A stretch of 64,000 bases of DNA, taken from Anagrus nilaparvatae. Taxonomy: Eukaryota > Arthropoda > Insecta > Hymenoptera > Mymaridae. Positions 1-13,519 of this stretch are shown here, one piece after another. Location: contig JAKSXM010000014.1 in NCBI GenBank assembly GCA_022575985.1, forward strand, positions 29,326,001 to 29,390,000, in the 5' to 3' direction. Position numbers and translations under genes: made by a program. The notes beneath the pieces are model-generated. The model saw nothing but the letters and a program-made list of their open reading frames with translations, was not told where the DNA came from and searched no databases. Positions within the stretch are counted from its first letter, which is position 1; each line of letters opens with the position of its first letter.

Positions 1-510
1 TTCCACGAAAGTACTTATATTTGAAAGTATAGTTTTTACTCGATATCTCGAATCTGATACTTAATTTTTTGAAAATTTTTTTCCTAAATTTTTTTTCACA
101 AAAAAATACAAAAATCACCAAATTTTTTTTTCTTTTTGGATGCAGTACCTAATTTATTTCTATGAGAGTACTAGTTTTAGACAATTCGTTTATAGAAATT
201 TTTTGGATTTGATACCGAATTTTTCCAAAATTTATTTCTCAAAATTGAAAAAGTTTTTTTAAACTACAATATTTTTTTTTTTTTTTGTTGTTGTAATACT
301 TTATTTAATTCCATGAAAGTACTATCTTGAATAATTATTATCCAATGAATTACGTTAGATTTTATTTGAAAAAAATAGATTTAGTTAAATTCAATATATA
401 AATTTTTTTTTAACTTTTAAACGTTAATAGAAATGAGTGTATGATTGATGGTTGTAATCGGTAATATCTGTGGCAAATTGAAGTATTTAGCTCATTGTTT
501 GAGGAACCTT
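1..510. repeat. Tandem repeat of ~155 bp units, related to 34800-34945
   Basis: A motif of the form TTCCAYGARAGTACT recurs at about 1, 158 and 309, giving a period near 155 bp with A/T-rich spacers. Near 494 the segment ends with TTGAGGAACCTTAGTG. A related block on the same strand at 34800-34945 contains CATGAGAGTCTTAG and AAGGAACCCTAGTG in the same order, so this is one dispersed family. No coding potential is seen; 511-873 next to it holds nothing I can identify. Confidence 0.5.
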
Positions 511-873
511 AGTGCCAGCTAGTTAGCAGGGTATTTTTTAATTTTCTAACATTTAATTTTTCAAAATTGAATAAATTACTTATCTGTCGTTCAAAGTATA
601 TTTTTTATTTAATTAATTATTTTAGTAAATATTTTAGTAACTAGAATATTAAATTAGAAATTTTATCAAATGGTTTTACTAAAATTTTATCTTATTCAGT
701 ATAAAATTTAAAATTAATTAATGAAAAAATTATCTATTTTTTGAATAACAAAAATAAAATTCGTATAAATTATAAAATAATTTGTGCATACAGAAAAACT
801 TAAATTTGTTAAAATTATTATAACGAATTATTTCTTTGCATATATATAGTTAATTAATAGTTAAATAACTTAC

Positions 874-1061
874 TCTCGGTCAAGGCATTCTCTTCTTTGG
901 TGTGCCACACCACCACCACATGTTCTCGAACAAGGACTAGGATGCGACCAAGGACCCCAATTACCTCTTTCTGGTTCTTCTGTTTCTAAAATATAACTTG
1001 CTGGTAAATAACTATCACCATGTTCTCTTCTGTGTCTGCCATGCCTTAATTTTATGTGATG
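874..1061 (-). CDS. Ppn: Papilin, exon with first thrombospondin type-1 repeat (partial gene)
   Basis: This 188 bp exon encodes about 62 residues of a secreted extracellular-matrix protein. Splice sites are clear on the minus strand: acceptor TTTATTGCAG just before 1061 and donor GTAAGT at 873-868. It starts on a codon boundary and ends two bases into a codon. The peptide runs through a basic stretch with RHRRE, then SYLPASYI, then the start of a TSP1 domain, WGPWSHPSPCSRTCGGG, ending RRECLDRE. WxxW is the usual C-mannosylation site and CSRTCG the O-fucosylation consensus. The order signal peptide, basic segment, YLP motif, TSP1 matches the insect papilin N-terminus as I remember it. The remaining TSP1, ADAMTS-spacer, Kunitz and Ig parts would lie beyond position 1. 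An ADAMTS-like paralog is the main alternative. Confidence 0.8.
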
Positions 1062-2736
1062 CTGCAATAAACATTTTAATTTTAATATTTTAATAATTTT
1101 GCTAAAATAATTAATTTTTGTCTTTTAAAATTAGATTATTTTTGTTTATTAAAAAAGAATTTTCAAATTTTATTTTTTCATATGGTTCAGAGGATAAAAA
1201 ACCAAGTCTATTGAGTGTGAAATAGCAATTTATCTGCAAACATATACACATAAATCTTAGAAATATTGAATACCATTATTTTCCTAATCTCTAAATAATT
1301 ACATACTTTTACACTTTAATACAATTTTGTACTCTGAATAATTTTTCACACATAAAAGAAAATTATAAAGATAATATAGTTGAAATAAGAAAGATTTAAT
1401 AGTATTATTATCTTCGTTATAAAGTTAAAAATTATTACATGTAGAGCTTTCATCAGAATATAATACAGAGAATAGAGCTTGCACATATAGTATATTCAAA
1501 TATAATATAAGTTAAAGCTTTTATTACAATGTAGATATTTATTTAGTAATCATTTCACAATCCTTGTTTCTCTTGTCGTGTAGGTACATATTATATATAA
1601 TCTTCTATTTTACTACAATACATAACCATCATTTTCCATTATCTAATGTATATAGATATATATTAGTCATTCCAAGTTAAATCATGAGTTCATTTTTTTA
1701 AATTTTTTGGAAAGGTAATATGAATTTTAAATTTGGAAATATAATTGTGTTTATTAAATTTAGTTTATTATTAGAAACTTGTGATGATTTTTCATAACCT
1801 CTAATTAAAAGATTAAAAAGCTCCTTAAAACAAGAACAGAACCTCTGGAAAGGGGACGGGGGCAAATTTCTCAAAAAAATGTATTTGTTACAAAATTAAT
1901 TTAATAAAAGAAAAGTAAATAAATCTGTGTTATTTTATGTTTTTTCGATTTAGAATGACTCATGCATAAAACAAAAAACAAAGATAGGCTAAAGAGATTT
2001 AACATGAATGCAAATATAAATATATTTATATAAATATGAATCAAATGGTATATATATAGAAAGGAGCTTTTGAAATTCTCCTGAAATACACATTGAGTAT
2101 AATATTTGAATGGTCAGACCTCTCATCCCTCTCTATACTGGCACGTGTCCAGAACAGTTTGCATAGTTTTATAAAATATGTGTGAATAACTGTTTATGTG
2201 TATTTATACTGATGGAACAGTATTATGCGGTTTCTCAGAAAATTATCACTATTGCCAGGCACTTCTATCTCTCTATTACTTTGTTATATGTGTTTCAATA
2301 TTGAATCAAGCGCGCGAAAGAGCTTTGTTTTGTAGTACACAAACGTGTATACTTCTGACTATGCATTTTGTGAATTATATATTGAGTATTTCATGTTATT
2401 TTGTCACTTTGGTTTAGGTTTTTTGCTCAAAAAATGTTCCTCAAATACAATTGTATAATTGATTGATTGACAAGGAGAAACCACTACGTTTAGGAAACCA
2501 AATTGACATTTACAGTTATGGATGACTTTAATATGTTGAAAAAACACTCCTCCTCTCGTTTATCCCAATGGCACTTCTAAGTTCAAAAAGAAAGTGCTCA
2601 ATTTTATTAATATACGGTTTTTCGGTAATTTTCATTATAACGCTGCAATCTCGAATTTTAACCAAAACACTTCTGGCTAATTTCATTTTCTAATGTAAGT
2701 GACACCTAAGCCCTGAAAACCTTAATTTTTTCATCT

Positions 2737-3018
2737 TATAAGCCAAATAGTCAAATAGTCAATTTTTGGTCCAAAATGACCAATCTTTAAATAGGGTACC
2801 CTGGAAATATGAATATCAAGGGGGGGGGGGTAAAAAATGTCCAATTTAAGGGTGTAAAATATGTCTGAGGGACAAATATAGAATTTTTGGAAACTTGAAG
2901 ATTGTAGAAAATTTTTGAGACTTATAAAATTCATTTTCACCAAAAATTATAATTTTAGCAGCAATTTAACGATTGGTCATTCTTGTTCAAAAATGGTTAT
3001 TTGGTTGTTTGGTTATAG
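2737..3018. repeat. Inverted-repeat element (~280 bp), diverged
   Basis: The left end (AAATAGTCAAATAGTC ... AAAATGACCAATC) is mirrored at the right end (GATTGGTCATTCTTG ... TTGGTTGTTTGGTTAT) with many mismatches. The middle holds a 10 bp G run at 2821-2830. It fits an old non-autonomous DNA transposon; no clear target duplication is visible. The minus-strand open frame here is a by-product. Confidence 0.45.
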
Positions 3019-3110
3019 TGATGACAGAATTAGTTCTAAAAAATTGCGGTTTACGAGGATTAAAAGATGATACTTTTTCGGTTAACATGCAAGGTTGTAC
3101 CCATTGTATT

Positions 3111-3497
3111 CACTGTAAAAAGTAACTTTCTTATATTAACAAAAAAATTAGAACATTTTCGAAAAAAATCGTATATTTACTAAATTTAGTATATTAACAA
3201 AAAATTCGAGTATTCTCGATTTTTTTTTGTAAATTCGCAAGAAAAATTGATAATTTACTATTTTTTTTCGAAAATTTACAAAAAATAGTTGTAAAATTCC
3301 GAAAAATAGTTGTGAATTTACAACTTTTTTCGTAAAATCACAAAAAAAATCGAGAATTCTCGAATTTTTCGTTAATGTACTAAATTTAGTAAATTTATGA
3401 TTTTTATCGAATATTTGCAAAATTTTTTGAAAATTCACTAATTTTAAAAAAAAATTCTATTTTTTTTGTAAATCTAAGAAAGTTACTTTTTACAGTG
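3111..3497. mobile_element. Palindromic CACTG MITE, copy 1
   Basis: The element begins CACTGTAAAAAGTAAC and ends with the exact reverse complement. Almost its whole 387 bp length folds back on itself, with an AAATTTAGTATATT core present in both orientations. The flanks are TT on both sides, consistent with a 2 bp target duplication. It carries no gene; the open frame on its minus strand is made of the repeat itself. It belongs to the family described at 25548, 47555, 48731, 50079, 61926 and 63846. Confidence 0.88.
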
Positions 3498-4752
3498 TTG
3501 AATATTACCAAAAGGCCTATTGGATATGACTGAGCCCAGCATTTCTAAGCCCAGAAGGCTTATTGGAATAAATAGAGGGTATCGGGGATATTTTTCCAAC
3601 AAATAAGTTATGAATATAGTTTTCTAAAAGTAATGGTCTCCCCTTGTGAGATTCGAACTGAAGAAATAAGTTGAGTAAAACTGACGAAAAGACATTGGGT
3701 TGAAAGAATATTTTAAATTGTAAAATAATTATTTATTATTTGACCGAAACTGGGTGACATTGTTTGACAATATTTTAAGAAGTTTTGAAAACCTTCACAA
3801 AAACACGACTTGAAATTAATTACAAACGTAACAAGATTATGATAATTCTATTGTTCAACTGAGAAACTTTTGTTATTAAAAAGCTCATTATTTGAAATTA
3901 AATTTCTTCTATTTTTAATTTATATTTAAGAATTATAATAACTTTTAAACTTAAAATTAGTAACAAAAGTTTTTGTCTAAATAATATTTGAAAAAAAAAA
4001 ATAAAACAATCAAATCTTTCATAAAGTTTAACTGTTATACTGCATACAAATAACTTCCAGAGCCCAGAGATATGCATAAACGAAGCTTGTGGTCAAGTAA
4101 CATAATTTTAGATAAATAATAGAGTAAGAGAGATAAATATATACACGAACGAGTAAGTAAGTACTACTTTGAAAATTAGAGTAAGGGTTAAATTAAATTA
4201 TATGTAAATTTGTTAACTATTTATTATACATTTAAATCTTTACTCTCCTGAGGTATTTGAGTTTTACACTTTTGCATACCTCGACAAATATTTCTCTTTA
4301 TATTCATATTATTATGGACAATGCTGAGATATACCAAATATGGAAATGAAGAAAATCTAGGACGTGATATTTGGTTAGAAAATTGATTTATTACTTTTAA
4401 CTTTTATTTACTTTTTTTTTTACGCTACTGCTGCTTTTTTTTTGTTTTTTATAAAATAACAATAAAATACTACTACTACTGTGTATATTTTTTGTCTTTT
4501 ATAAACAAACAAATGACTTTAATCGATTGAATAGAAATGAATATTTATAAAATAGTCGCTTGCAATTCATTGTAAATATTTGATTAAAAAAAAATCAATA
4601 AATAATTTTCAATTTATAATATTTTTTTTTAACACTTCTCTTCTGTACTCTAAAAATAAAATTTGTTTAAAATAAATTTTATTGATAGAATTTTGTATTT
4701 TTAAACTAAAATTTAATTGTTTCATTTATTATTTAGATGAGATAAGTGTAAT

Positions 4753-4786
<34 letters not shown>

Positions 4787-6920
4787 CAGAAATAGAAATC
4801 TTGTCATTGTTTATTTATAACATATTATATTTTTAATTGAAAAAGTAGTACGGAATTATTGATTTAAGAACAGTCATTTCAACGTTTATAGCGAAGAAAA
4901 GAAAACCACTCAAAACTTCAAACACGATTATTTACGTTGTAAAGTACAGCTGTAATGGTTCTTTAGAAAGGCAGAAAGTTATTTCCCTTGAGTCTTCTGG
5001 AGATTTTAAAATCTACGATATTTACGCAAAACTTGTCTACGTAGCGAAGACACTGTTAGGTTGTTCTGCTTGAATTTTGTTAGCATTGTTTCAAAGTACA
5101 AGAATTTTTTTGAAAAATTAAGTAATATTAGTACCCTGATGAATTCAGAAAATGCTTTTTAAATCAAAAAGATTTATCGACCATAAATGAGTATCTTAAA
5201 GAATTATCTAAAGATGAAAACGATTGCATTGACAATTTGTAAAGCTGTACCGCCTGCTACCACATAAAATTTTAAAATATGCTAATTTAAAAGATTCATT
5301 ACTTCTTTTCCATGATTAACCTAAACCATCTGTCTAATAGCCATAAGAATTCACATAAACTATCGAGTAATTCAGTTGCACGTAACAATCCAAGACATAA
5401 CACAATACCATTTCTGTATGGGTATGTAATATTATATTTATATACTTGTTGCATTTAACAATATTTGTATGTATAATATGCGTTTGTCCTTATACTATAT
5501 CTTGAATGTATATTTACTTGCAAATAAATGCATATGGAAAAGTGTATAGTTGTATAACTATTTGTATTCATACATGTAAGTATAAGTTTGCAAATATTTG
5601 TTCAAATATTTGTAAGTGCACGTACCTGGTTGTAGGAATGTAAACAAATATATTATATTATAAATATTCGACTGGATGTTATATTTTAAATAAATCAAAA
5701 ATCAATTATTTTTGTTTAATATTAAAAATTTATGATTTTTTAGGAATTTTGAGTTTGCTAAATAAATTTTATGATTTTGAAATTTGTAACTTATTATTGT
5801 TGTTAATTAGTGGAAGTATGAGGTATATGTATTTGAAATCATTGTTGAAATCTTAGAGATCTTGTTGTAATGGGATGAATAATACGAGGAATGGTATTGA
5901 GTAAATTAGGTTTATTTAAGCTCTGCAAGAACAATATCTCTTGTTTTTTTTTTTGGTAGGTAAACTTCAAAAGAAACCTTGAAAAGGTTTACAATGTTTC
6001 TTTCGAAATTTCCCTCTAAAATGCTATTTTTAACACCTAATATATTCGTATTTATTCCATGATGGTCATGATAAAAAAAGTTATTATTGATTCTACAGTA
6101 ATGTACTCTGAGCATCACAATAATTAAAATTGGTTTTTTTTTAAATGCTTGACCGATAATCAACTTTATATTTTTAATATTATAATGTTCGTCATCTAAC
6201 ATCTAGATGGCGCTTTTCTCATATTAAAAAAGTTTTCTAAAGTATATATAAGATGCATTTGGAGAAAAACAAATTCTCACCTATTTTATGCATTATTAAA
6301 ACTTTTTATTATTTTTATCGAAAACAAGAAATATACTTCTTGGTCATCATAGCATAAATTTTTATTTATTCTTTAATATATTATTCTTATGTACGAATTT
6401 TTAAATGTTACATTCAATAATTCAAAATATTCATTTTAAATCAACTTTTTGCTTTTGCTTTCTTTTTTTCTATTGTAATGCAATAATTTATCGTTCTAAA
6501 AGATATAGAACTTTATATGGTTTATTCATAATGTTTACTACTGGCCAAATGGCCACTAAACGTTTATAAGCAGTAAATATTTTAGCTATTGATTTATATT
6601 AAAAAATGAAAGTATACATATTTAAGATATGATAATAATTATTTTAAAAATATCATGATCTTATGGAATTTAGCTTAGAAGAAATAATTTTAAATATTAA
6701 CAAATTAAATGAACATTTTTGCATCCATAACCACAGGAATCCTGAAGTAAATTACGATAAAAATGTCTCGCACTCGAGGTTTTTCTCTATGTAAGTACCG
6801 AATTACCTCACAGAAGTAACATCTAACGGTTAGTTAAATCCCAAACGTTCCTAAATGAAAATTTTAGAATCACCTACCATTTTTAATAACCTTCCATTTT
6901 CCGAAATTTTCCGGATTTTT

Positions 6921-7240
6921 CTGTAATCTAATCAAAATTTTGATTTGATTTTTGATTACTCGGGAAATTTTACTATAAACCCTCTTTTTTTAGAAATTTT
7001 GAACATTTATGTAATGCTAAATAAAATTAAATAAAAAAAAAATAATGATTCATGAAATTGGCAAAATTGACAAAAATTTGCAAAATTTGCAAAATTCCAT
7101 TTTTTTCATTTTTATGCAAATTATTTTTTCTGTATTTATAAAACATTACAGAAATTTTCAAAATTTCTCAAAAAGAGGGTTTATAGTAACATTTCCTGAG
7201 AAATACAAAAATCCAGTAAGAATTTTGATTAGATTACAGG
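6921..7240. mobile_element. Inverted-repeat MITE (~320 bp)
   Basis: The termini CTGTAATCTAATCAAAATTT (left) and the reverse complement AAATTTTGATTAGATTACAG (right) enclose longer matching arms, including AAACCCTCTTTTT on the left against AAAAAGAGGGTTT on the right. No coding content. Family unknown. Confidence 0.65.
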
Positions 7241-8172
7241 CTGATTCCATGTGAAACGTACGTTGACCTCCAGATGGGGTCTTCCGATTGGGCTGTAACT
7301 TTGCACAGGTGATTATATATATAAAATGTCCTCACTCCCCAAATTTTACGTCGTAAAATCGTTTCTAGCCGTCTCTGTGAATTTTTTAAAATTGGGACCG
7401 ATTTTAAAGCTCTCAGCCACCAACTTTTGCTTCATTATATAAAAGCATGAAGAAATGTTAAAAATATTATTAGAAAAACGGTTTCGATCGGAAATTTTCC
7501 TGGCTATCCGAATTTCCAAACCGTTTTTTAAAATTTTCACGTGGAAAGCCGGAAAATTGGAAAATGTGAGCCGTACCGGCTGTAGCTCATAACTCAAAAC
7601 CCGTCACTTCAAATAACTTCAAACTGGGTGTGGAGACAGGGTATTCCATATACTTTCACCTGGTATTAATATGGGTATGGGTATTTTCACATACGGAAAA
7701 GTTATAACGGTAATTAGTTAAATTTTCCGATTTTGAAAATGCAAATTTAGCGAAAAAAGCTATATTTATATGCAAATTTAGGCAGAACCGATTTCATATG
7801 TAAAATTTATCATAAAATAAATATTTTTTTAATGCCTTTAAACCTTTTCTATTGATATATATAGTCAATTCTACGAAATTAGACTTTTTATAAGAAACTA
7901 TTCAAGTCATTCTTAGTGAAAATGACCTAATAGGAAAACGAATGTCTGGAATTTTGAAAAATCAAATTTGGCTGGATTTAGTATGTTAAAATATGACACC
8001 TTACCAATTTTTATGGTTCTGGATTAAAAACTTTTGAAATAGTAGCTGTTTTTTGAATTAAAAAAATTTTCAAATTTTCAAAGAAAATCTGAGTAAATTT
8101 TCTATTTTAATTTTTTTAAACTCTAAACAGAGCTCAAAAACTATTTTCAACCATAGGAAATAGCTGAAACTT

Positions 8173-8533
8173 CTTACTGAGAGTCATTTAGGCTGTCAGT
8201 TTTTGGAAAAACATCAAGAAAGCTGAATAAAACTAAAATTTCTAAAAAAAAACAAAAAATTCTAAAGAAAATTTTTTTTTTAATGTGGATTTTTTAAACA
8301 CTGGGAAATTCTTTTCTTTTTTGTTGCACTTAAAATTACTGTTTTTCTAAAAGAAAATTTTAATTTAATTTTATTTAACCTTTTTAGTTTTGAAAAACTT
8401 AAAAAACAAATAATTATAAAATATAATAATTAAAAATCCACATTAAAAAAAAAAAATTTCTTTAGAATTTTAGTTTTATTCAGCTTTCTCGATGTTTTTC
8501 CAAAAACTGACAGCCGAAATGACTCTATGTAAG
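8173..8533. mobile_element. Inverted-repeat MITE (~360 bp)
   Basis: The left arm contains AGAGTCATTTAGGCTGTCAG, and the right arm the complementary CTGACAGCCGAAATGACTCT. Further in, AAGCTGAATAAAACT and AATGTGGATTTTT pair with AGTTTTATTCAGCTT and AAAATCCACATT. The arms are roughly 110 bp. The minus-strand frame at 8476-8685 overlaps only the right arm and is not a gene. Confidence 0.7.
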
Positions 8534-9750
8534 ACTCTAATTCTATATAATAATGCAAAAATGAAACTATCCAAAATAAATATTGATTTGCCAAAATTAG
8601 CAAAGTTTGCTAAAATTAATACTTTAAAAACTGCATTAATAATTTTACAATAATTTAAAATCCAAAAATTTAATAAAAAATCCAAACAATTCGTGAATAT
8701 TGATTGAGTTCAATACATATTTTCACCCTGTAAAATTTGTTTTTTTATTATTACAGCTATACTTACTATTATTATTATTATTGCATATTTTAAATTTATT
8801 TTTCATGTTATTGTATGACACATGAAATGCCAAAAAAATTTTGAGATTTTTATAATGTGTAATTTGATATTTAAGAAATCTCTCAAATAACTATATGTAC
8901 ATGGAGTATATAACATGTAAATAAAAAATGTACCTAGTTTTTACATTCAAGATTATTTCCTACATATATAATACAAGCTTTAAAAAAATATTTCTATATA
9001 TGCTTTATAATATATAGACTTATATTATATATGCTTCGCGTGCATCAATATAAATTTAATCTTAAAAGTGCATGTAAACTCACACCTAAGGATTTATATT
9101 TTTTATGCTTCGAAAAAGAAAATTTATATAAATGTAACAAATATGTATATGGAAGAAACCATTTAATATTATTTAGACAGTTATTTTTAGGTATTGAGTT
9201 TACTGATTTTATTTAATTTTACTTAATCTCTATTCAGGATTGATGTAATTTCAATTAAATAAATAAACATGAAATTTAGTTTACATTCAAATTAATGAGG
9301 GATGAGCAAAGTTGATTTTGTTACTGTTCATTAGTACTTTTGCTGGCAAAATAAAATTAAAATTTTAATAGTACCTTTGAGAATCCTTAATGACCTTTGG
9401 GGATCTACCCCAATATTTATTAAAACTTTTGAGTAACACGTGATTTTATTAATTTAAATTTTATGTTTTAAATGGCATTAATTCTTATTAACCATTTCAA
9501 CCAATATTTGCAATATAAATTAAATAGAAAAATTCGTCTTAGAAAAATTATATGAACCTGTGCCTATGCATTGCCTATACTTACACAATAAATTTCAATA
9601 AATGTGACACATACATCATCGAAATCTTTGCATGTATTTGCACATAACATTCTCATCATTTCTATGCATATTTTTATAGACATATAACATATTTTTATTA
9701 TTTTCGTTGAAGGTCGTTCAAAAGATTTAAAGCGAATATTACTATGTGTA

Positions 9751-10056
9751 TATTAGACTGGTAGTTATTAAAAATTTGGCTTATTTTTTTAGTGACTATA
9801 AAAAAAAACGAAACAAAAATTTGAAATTAATGATTTAAAAGTGCAGAGATTTGCTTAGAATTACCTACATCAAATGTATATGAGCTTTTGTGAGATTTTC
9901 AACTTTTTTTAATATAAAAGCCTTTTCCAAAATTGTTCTATTCAACAAAAATACCAAGCATCCCATAATCACAATAAATCCGTAAATACACCGTAAGATT
10001 ATTTCCCAGTGTTTGTAAAAATAAGCAAACTTTTCAAAATAACAACCAGTCTAATA
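9751..10056. mobile_element. TA-flanked MITE with TATTAGACTGG ends
   Basis: Termini are TATTAGACTGGTAGTTATT and the complementary AATAACAACCAGTCTAATA, with TA on both sides. TA duplication and a ~300 bp non-coding body suggest a mariner-type MITE. Partial relatives of the end are visible near 45466 (ATTAGACTGGAATG) and 54205-54222 (CCAGTCCAATATG). Confidence 0.65.
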
Positions 10057-10770
10057 TACCAGCACATAAATAAGTGGAATGTTAAGTAACGAGAACTAAG
10101 GTATATTAAAAGATTATTATTGCTATTTTTTTTTAACATAATAAAGTATGCTTTTAAGAAAAATGCATAGTGTGAATAAGTACAAATTTAATACAAAGTG
10201 CATCTATATATAATAATAGTTAACGAGAAACGAGTAAAATAATAAAAATAACGATATTTAATTTTTATGATTATTAAATATTGAATTGTAAGTCGTTATT
10301 GTATGTTTCAAATGCCAATAAAATACTGTCCCTAAAATTAAATATTACATATTATTTTTGAATTTATATTATAAAAGCTTCAAGTTAAAATGAAAATTTT
10401 TTGAAAAAATTTTTATTTATGTAAAACATAGCGTAAGCTGTGATAAGTATTTCTTTAAGAAAACAATTCAAGAAGACATAATTTCTTAAAAGGCCTTGTT
10501 TAACAAGATGCATATAAAACCAACCCACGAGAAATTTTCTCTCTTTGTCTAATATCTCTTGAGTATTTTAGCATTTATTTATATATAAATACTGCGAATT
10601 GTATGTGCTTAGAAATGCATTTTACCTTGTGATTATTTGACTTTAATGCCTTAAAATATATTATTATTATAAATACAATCGGAAATAGAGTCTGCTAGTG
10701 ACTGACACGTAATAATTACTAACTCTTGTTATCTTATAGTATAGAATGAGGGAATTATTGAGATACTTAC

Positions 10771-10828
10771 AACTCTTCCTAAGGTATCTGTCACGTGTGA
10801 AACAACCAAGATGAAGAGCACCAACGAC
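10771..10828 (-). CDS. Ppn: Papilin, signal-peptide exon (partial gene)
   Basis: This 58 bp exon is bounded on the minus strand by an acceptor (TTGTTTTAG) and a strong donor GTAAGT at 10770-10765. Read with its first base completing the previous codon, it gives SLVLFILVVSHVTDTLGRV, a hydrophobic signal-peptide core followed by a polar cleavage region. In that frame it ends on a codon boundary, which is exactly the phase at which the TSP1 exon at 1061 begins, so the two join without a frame break. It has no start codon; the ATG must lie in an upstream exon that I could not identify. Another frame is also open (VVGALHLGCF...) but lacks signal character and would not join in phase. Confidence 0.68.
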
Positions 10829-13519
10829 CTAAAACAATTTTAAATTAAATATATCTTTAATTTATGTTTGTAATTAAAATTTTAAATATATTTTATTAAA
10901 TTAATAACTAAAAAGTTTTTTTTTTAAATAATTTTCATGTGTTTATAGTGATTATATGTAACTATTATATAATATATACTAATAACGTTGACCCGAGGCT
11001 TTTGCTAGAGAGTTGATAACGGAATATATTCTATATTTTACTAGAAACGTTTACTATACTGAATATGACAAAAGTTTTCGATGATATATATATATATATG
11101 TATATATGCACTTAAGTAAACTATATATGTATATATAATATATATCCATGTCAAATATTATTAACTCATATATAATTGAGAATATTAAATTATTATCTTA
11201 TGGATTAAAGACAAATTATTGTTCATATTTTGGAAGTCATCAAATCCTTTAATTAATATTTAATGTTACATATATATATATATATATATATATATGTTAC
11301 GATGAAAGCCTGTCTATAGTGGTTAAAGTTTATTTTTGGGCGTCTGGCTATTGATGGTTTTTTATTTTTGTCACCTTTTTTATTCTGATTAATTTTTAAT
11401 TGTTACTAAAAGTTAACTTTGACAAGTTAAAGTGAGTTTTGACTAAAAGGCCGGTTTTGAAAACAGTCTCATAGTATGTTTATATATATTTTTACGTGGA
11501 TCATTTTATCTTTAAATTTTAATTTTTGGAAATTTAATCGAACTTTTTTTTTGAAAATTCGCAAAAAGAGATTTTTTTTAAAAATGAAATAATCGTAAAA
11601 AGGTTGTTAATAAGTGAAAAATAGTAGTATATATCCAAAAAAAATTCAGAAATTTCGATTTCTGAAACACAAAATTAAGAGCTATGTCACCCGCAGACTT
11701 TTTTTCTTTATTTTGACACCAGTTTTATGGAACTTGATTCGGCAGATCTTTAGTTATAAATGGACGAACTTTTGTGACATACAGGCACATAAGTTTTCAA
11801 ATGTATATAGTAATATAGTATGACACGATACATCATATATAATAAAGAAACCTGGATATATTCATAGCTAAAGAAACCGCAATTTACCTTCAAGTGATAC
11901 AAAATTTTAAATTATTAAGTCCTCTCCAGAAGGGATACTATGAACCACGTAGAATTTCAAATTACTCAGGTTCAAATTACGGAGGTTCTACTGTATAACT
12001 TTTTATGAATTTTCTATGGATTGGAAATATTAAGAATCAGCAAAATTCAAAAAAAAAATTGATGTTTTATATTCACAAAGGTTAAAAACCATGGTGAACT
12101 ATAATTTAAAAGACACTTAAATTTAAGTAGCCACATTAATTTAGTTTAAATGAATTTCCATTTTTTCAAATATACCTTATACCTATATTAAAAAAATATA
12201 TAAAAACGACAGTAAAAATAATATCTTTAACATAAAATATACCCTTTTTTTTTGGAACTTTGCCTAAAATATTTCTATAAGGAAATTACTGAATAGTAGT
12301 AAAAGTATACTAATATTTATATGTATATTAACATTAAATAATTTTAATAATAATAATAATAATTATAATAATAAATTTACTTAAGAAGATGGGAAATATT
12401 TAACTACGACAATCATAAAAGGTTATATACAAAGTAAATTATTGAATTTGATTCAATCTTAATTACAGATATAAATCTACTTTATGTATTAAATTGTTAG
12501 ACTTTGTTATGTTTCGTTCAATTTAAGTAATGTAATTTAAATTTAATTATATTATTATAAATATAAGTTTGTTTTTTAACTGTTTCATTGAAATTCGTAG
12601 TGTTTATTTACTTAAAAATAGAAAGTTCAAAATTGTTCATATTTTAAAATGGCAAAGTTTTAATACTGTACTCAATTTTTGGTGAAATGAGATTATTAAA
12701 GACCAACTTTTAAGAGGGAAGCCTTTTTCTGAAGTTAAAATATTTTTCTCTATTAATTAATATTGTTTGCATTTATTTTGGGTGTTAGTGAAATTATTTA
12801 TCCATGGTAATAAATTTCTAACAAAATCAGAACGACCAATTAGGGTCATAAATAAGTCACTGAAACTTTTTTCAGAATATAAAATTTTTGATTTTGTGAG
12901 CTTTATTCTTAAAATTCAGAAAAAATTAAATAGCCTATAGTATATATTTTCTATAACAATGATTAAACATTTTTTTATGCAGAAATAAGCAATAATCATT
13001 TTCAAAATAAAATTTATCTAAAAAATTTTTGAAATATAAAATAAATAATTTAAATATATTTTTTGTTGAATGCATTTTGAATTAAAATTTCAATATTAAT
13101 TTTTAAATATTTATATCAATTTATAGGTAGGCACAATTTGATAATATGAATAAAGTGCTTTATTAATCCATTTGACCTGTTTTTGTACGTGAAAATTCAT
13201 GTACATGTATATTAGATTTCGAATTATTTTTACTTTTGTCAAATTTCAGTATTTTCAATTCAGAATATTCTCAGTTCTTGTATTTAATGATTGCATGCAG
13301 TTTTGAAGGCGTAAGTTCAAAAAATTGTGCAACATATGCATAAAGCTTTTTCAATTATCAATAAAAACTGTGCCAAGGTTCACGGCATAGTGCCGTCCTA
13401 TCGATTACCCCTCTGCACCATTGGCTCTTTGTGTGTATAAAATATTTAATTAATAAAGAAGAAAAGTTGAATATTAAAAATAAAGTTTTAATTAAATGAA
13501 TAATATTTAAAAAAATACA
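10829..13519. other. Gene-poor A+T-rich stretch
   Basis: This interval holds TA microsatellites (about 11085-11150 and 11271-11295), a TAA run near 12346-12372, and a repeat-like end at 11930-11998 that finishes GGTTCTACTGTAT. No exon or RNA gene is supported. It lies upstream of the papilin signal exon and may be intronic. Confidence 0.4.

Larger units (their letters stand above)
1062..10770 (-). other. Papilin intron (9.7 kb) filled with repeats
   Basis: This is the interval between the two papilin exons. It holds inverted-repeat elements listed separately (2737-3018, 3111-3497, 6921-7240, 8173-8533, 9751-10056), a run of 29 T at 4755-4783, and otherwise A+T-rich sequence with no convincing exon. 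A stretch at about 7245-7680 is more complex and less A+T-rich than its surroundings and looks like an old repeat, but I cannot name it. The open frame at 5912-6202 (minus, 96 codons) has no recognisable domain. Confidence 0.6.

Noticed and set aside
2196..2417. 73-codon plus frame with several cysteines
   Set aside because: No splice sites, domain or homology recognised; likely chance.
3640..3670. tRNA-like B box (minus strand CAGTTCGAATCTC)
   Set aside because: No T-stem partner, no anticodon arm and no A box at the right distance; at most an old SINE trace.
5912..6202. 96-codon minus-strand frame
   Set aside because: No domain, no start context or splice sites, A+T-driven codons; the GATGGCG end suggests repeat origin.
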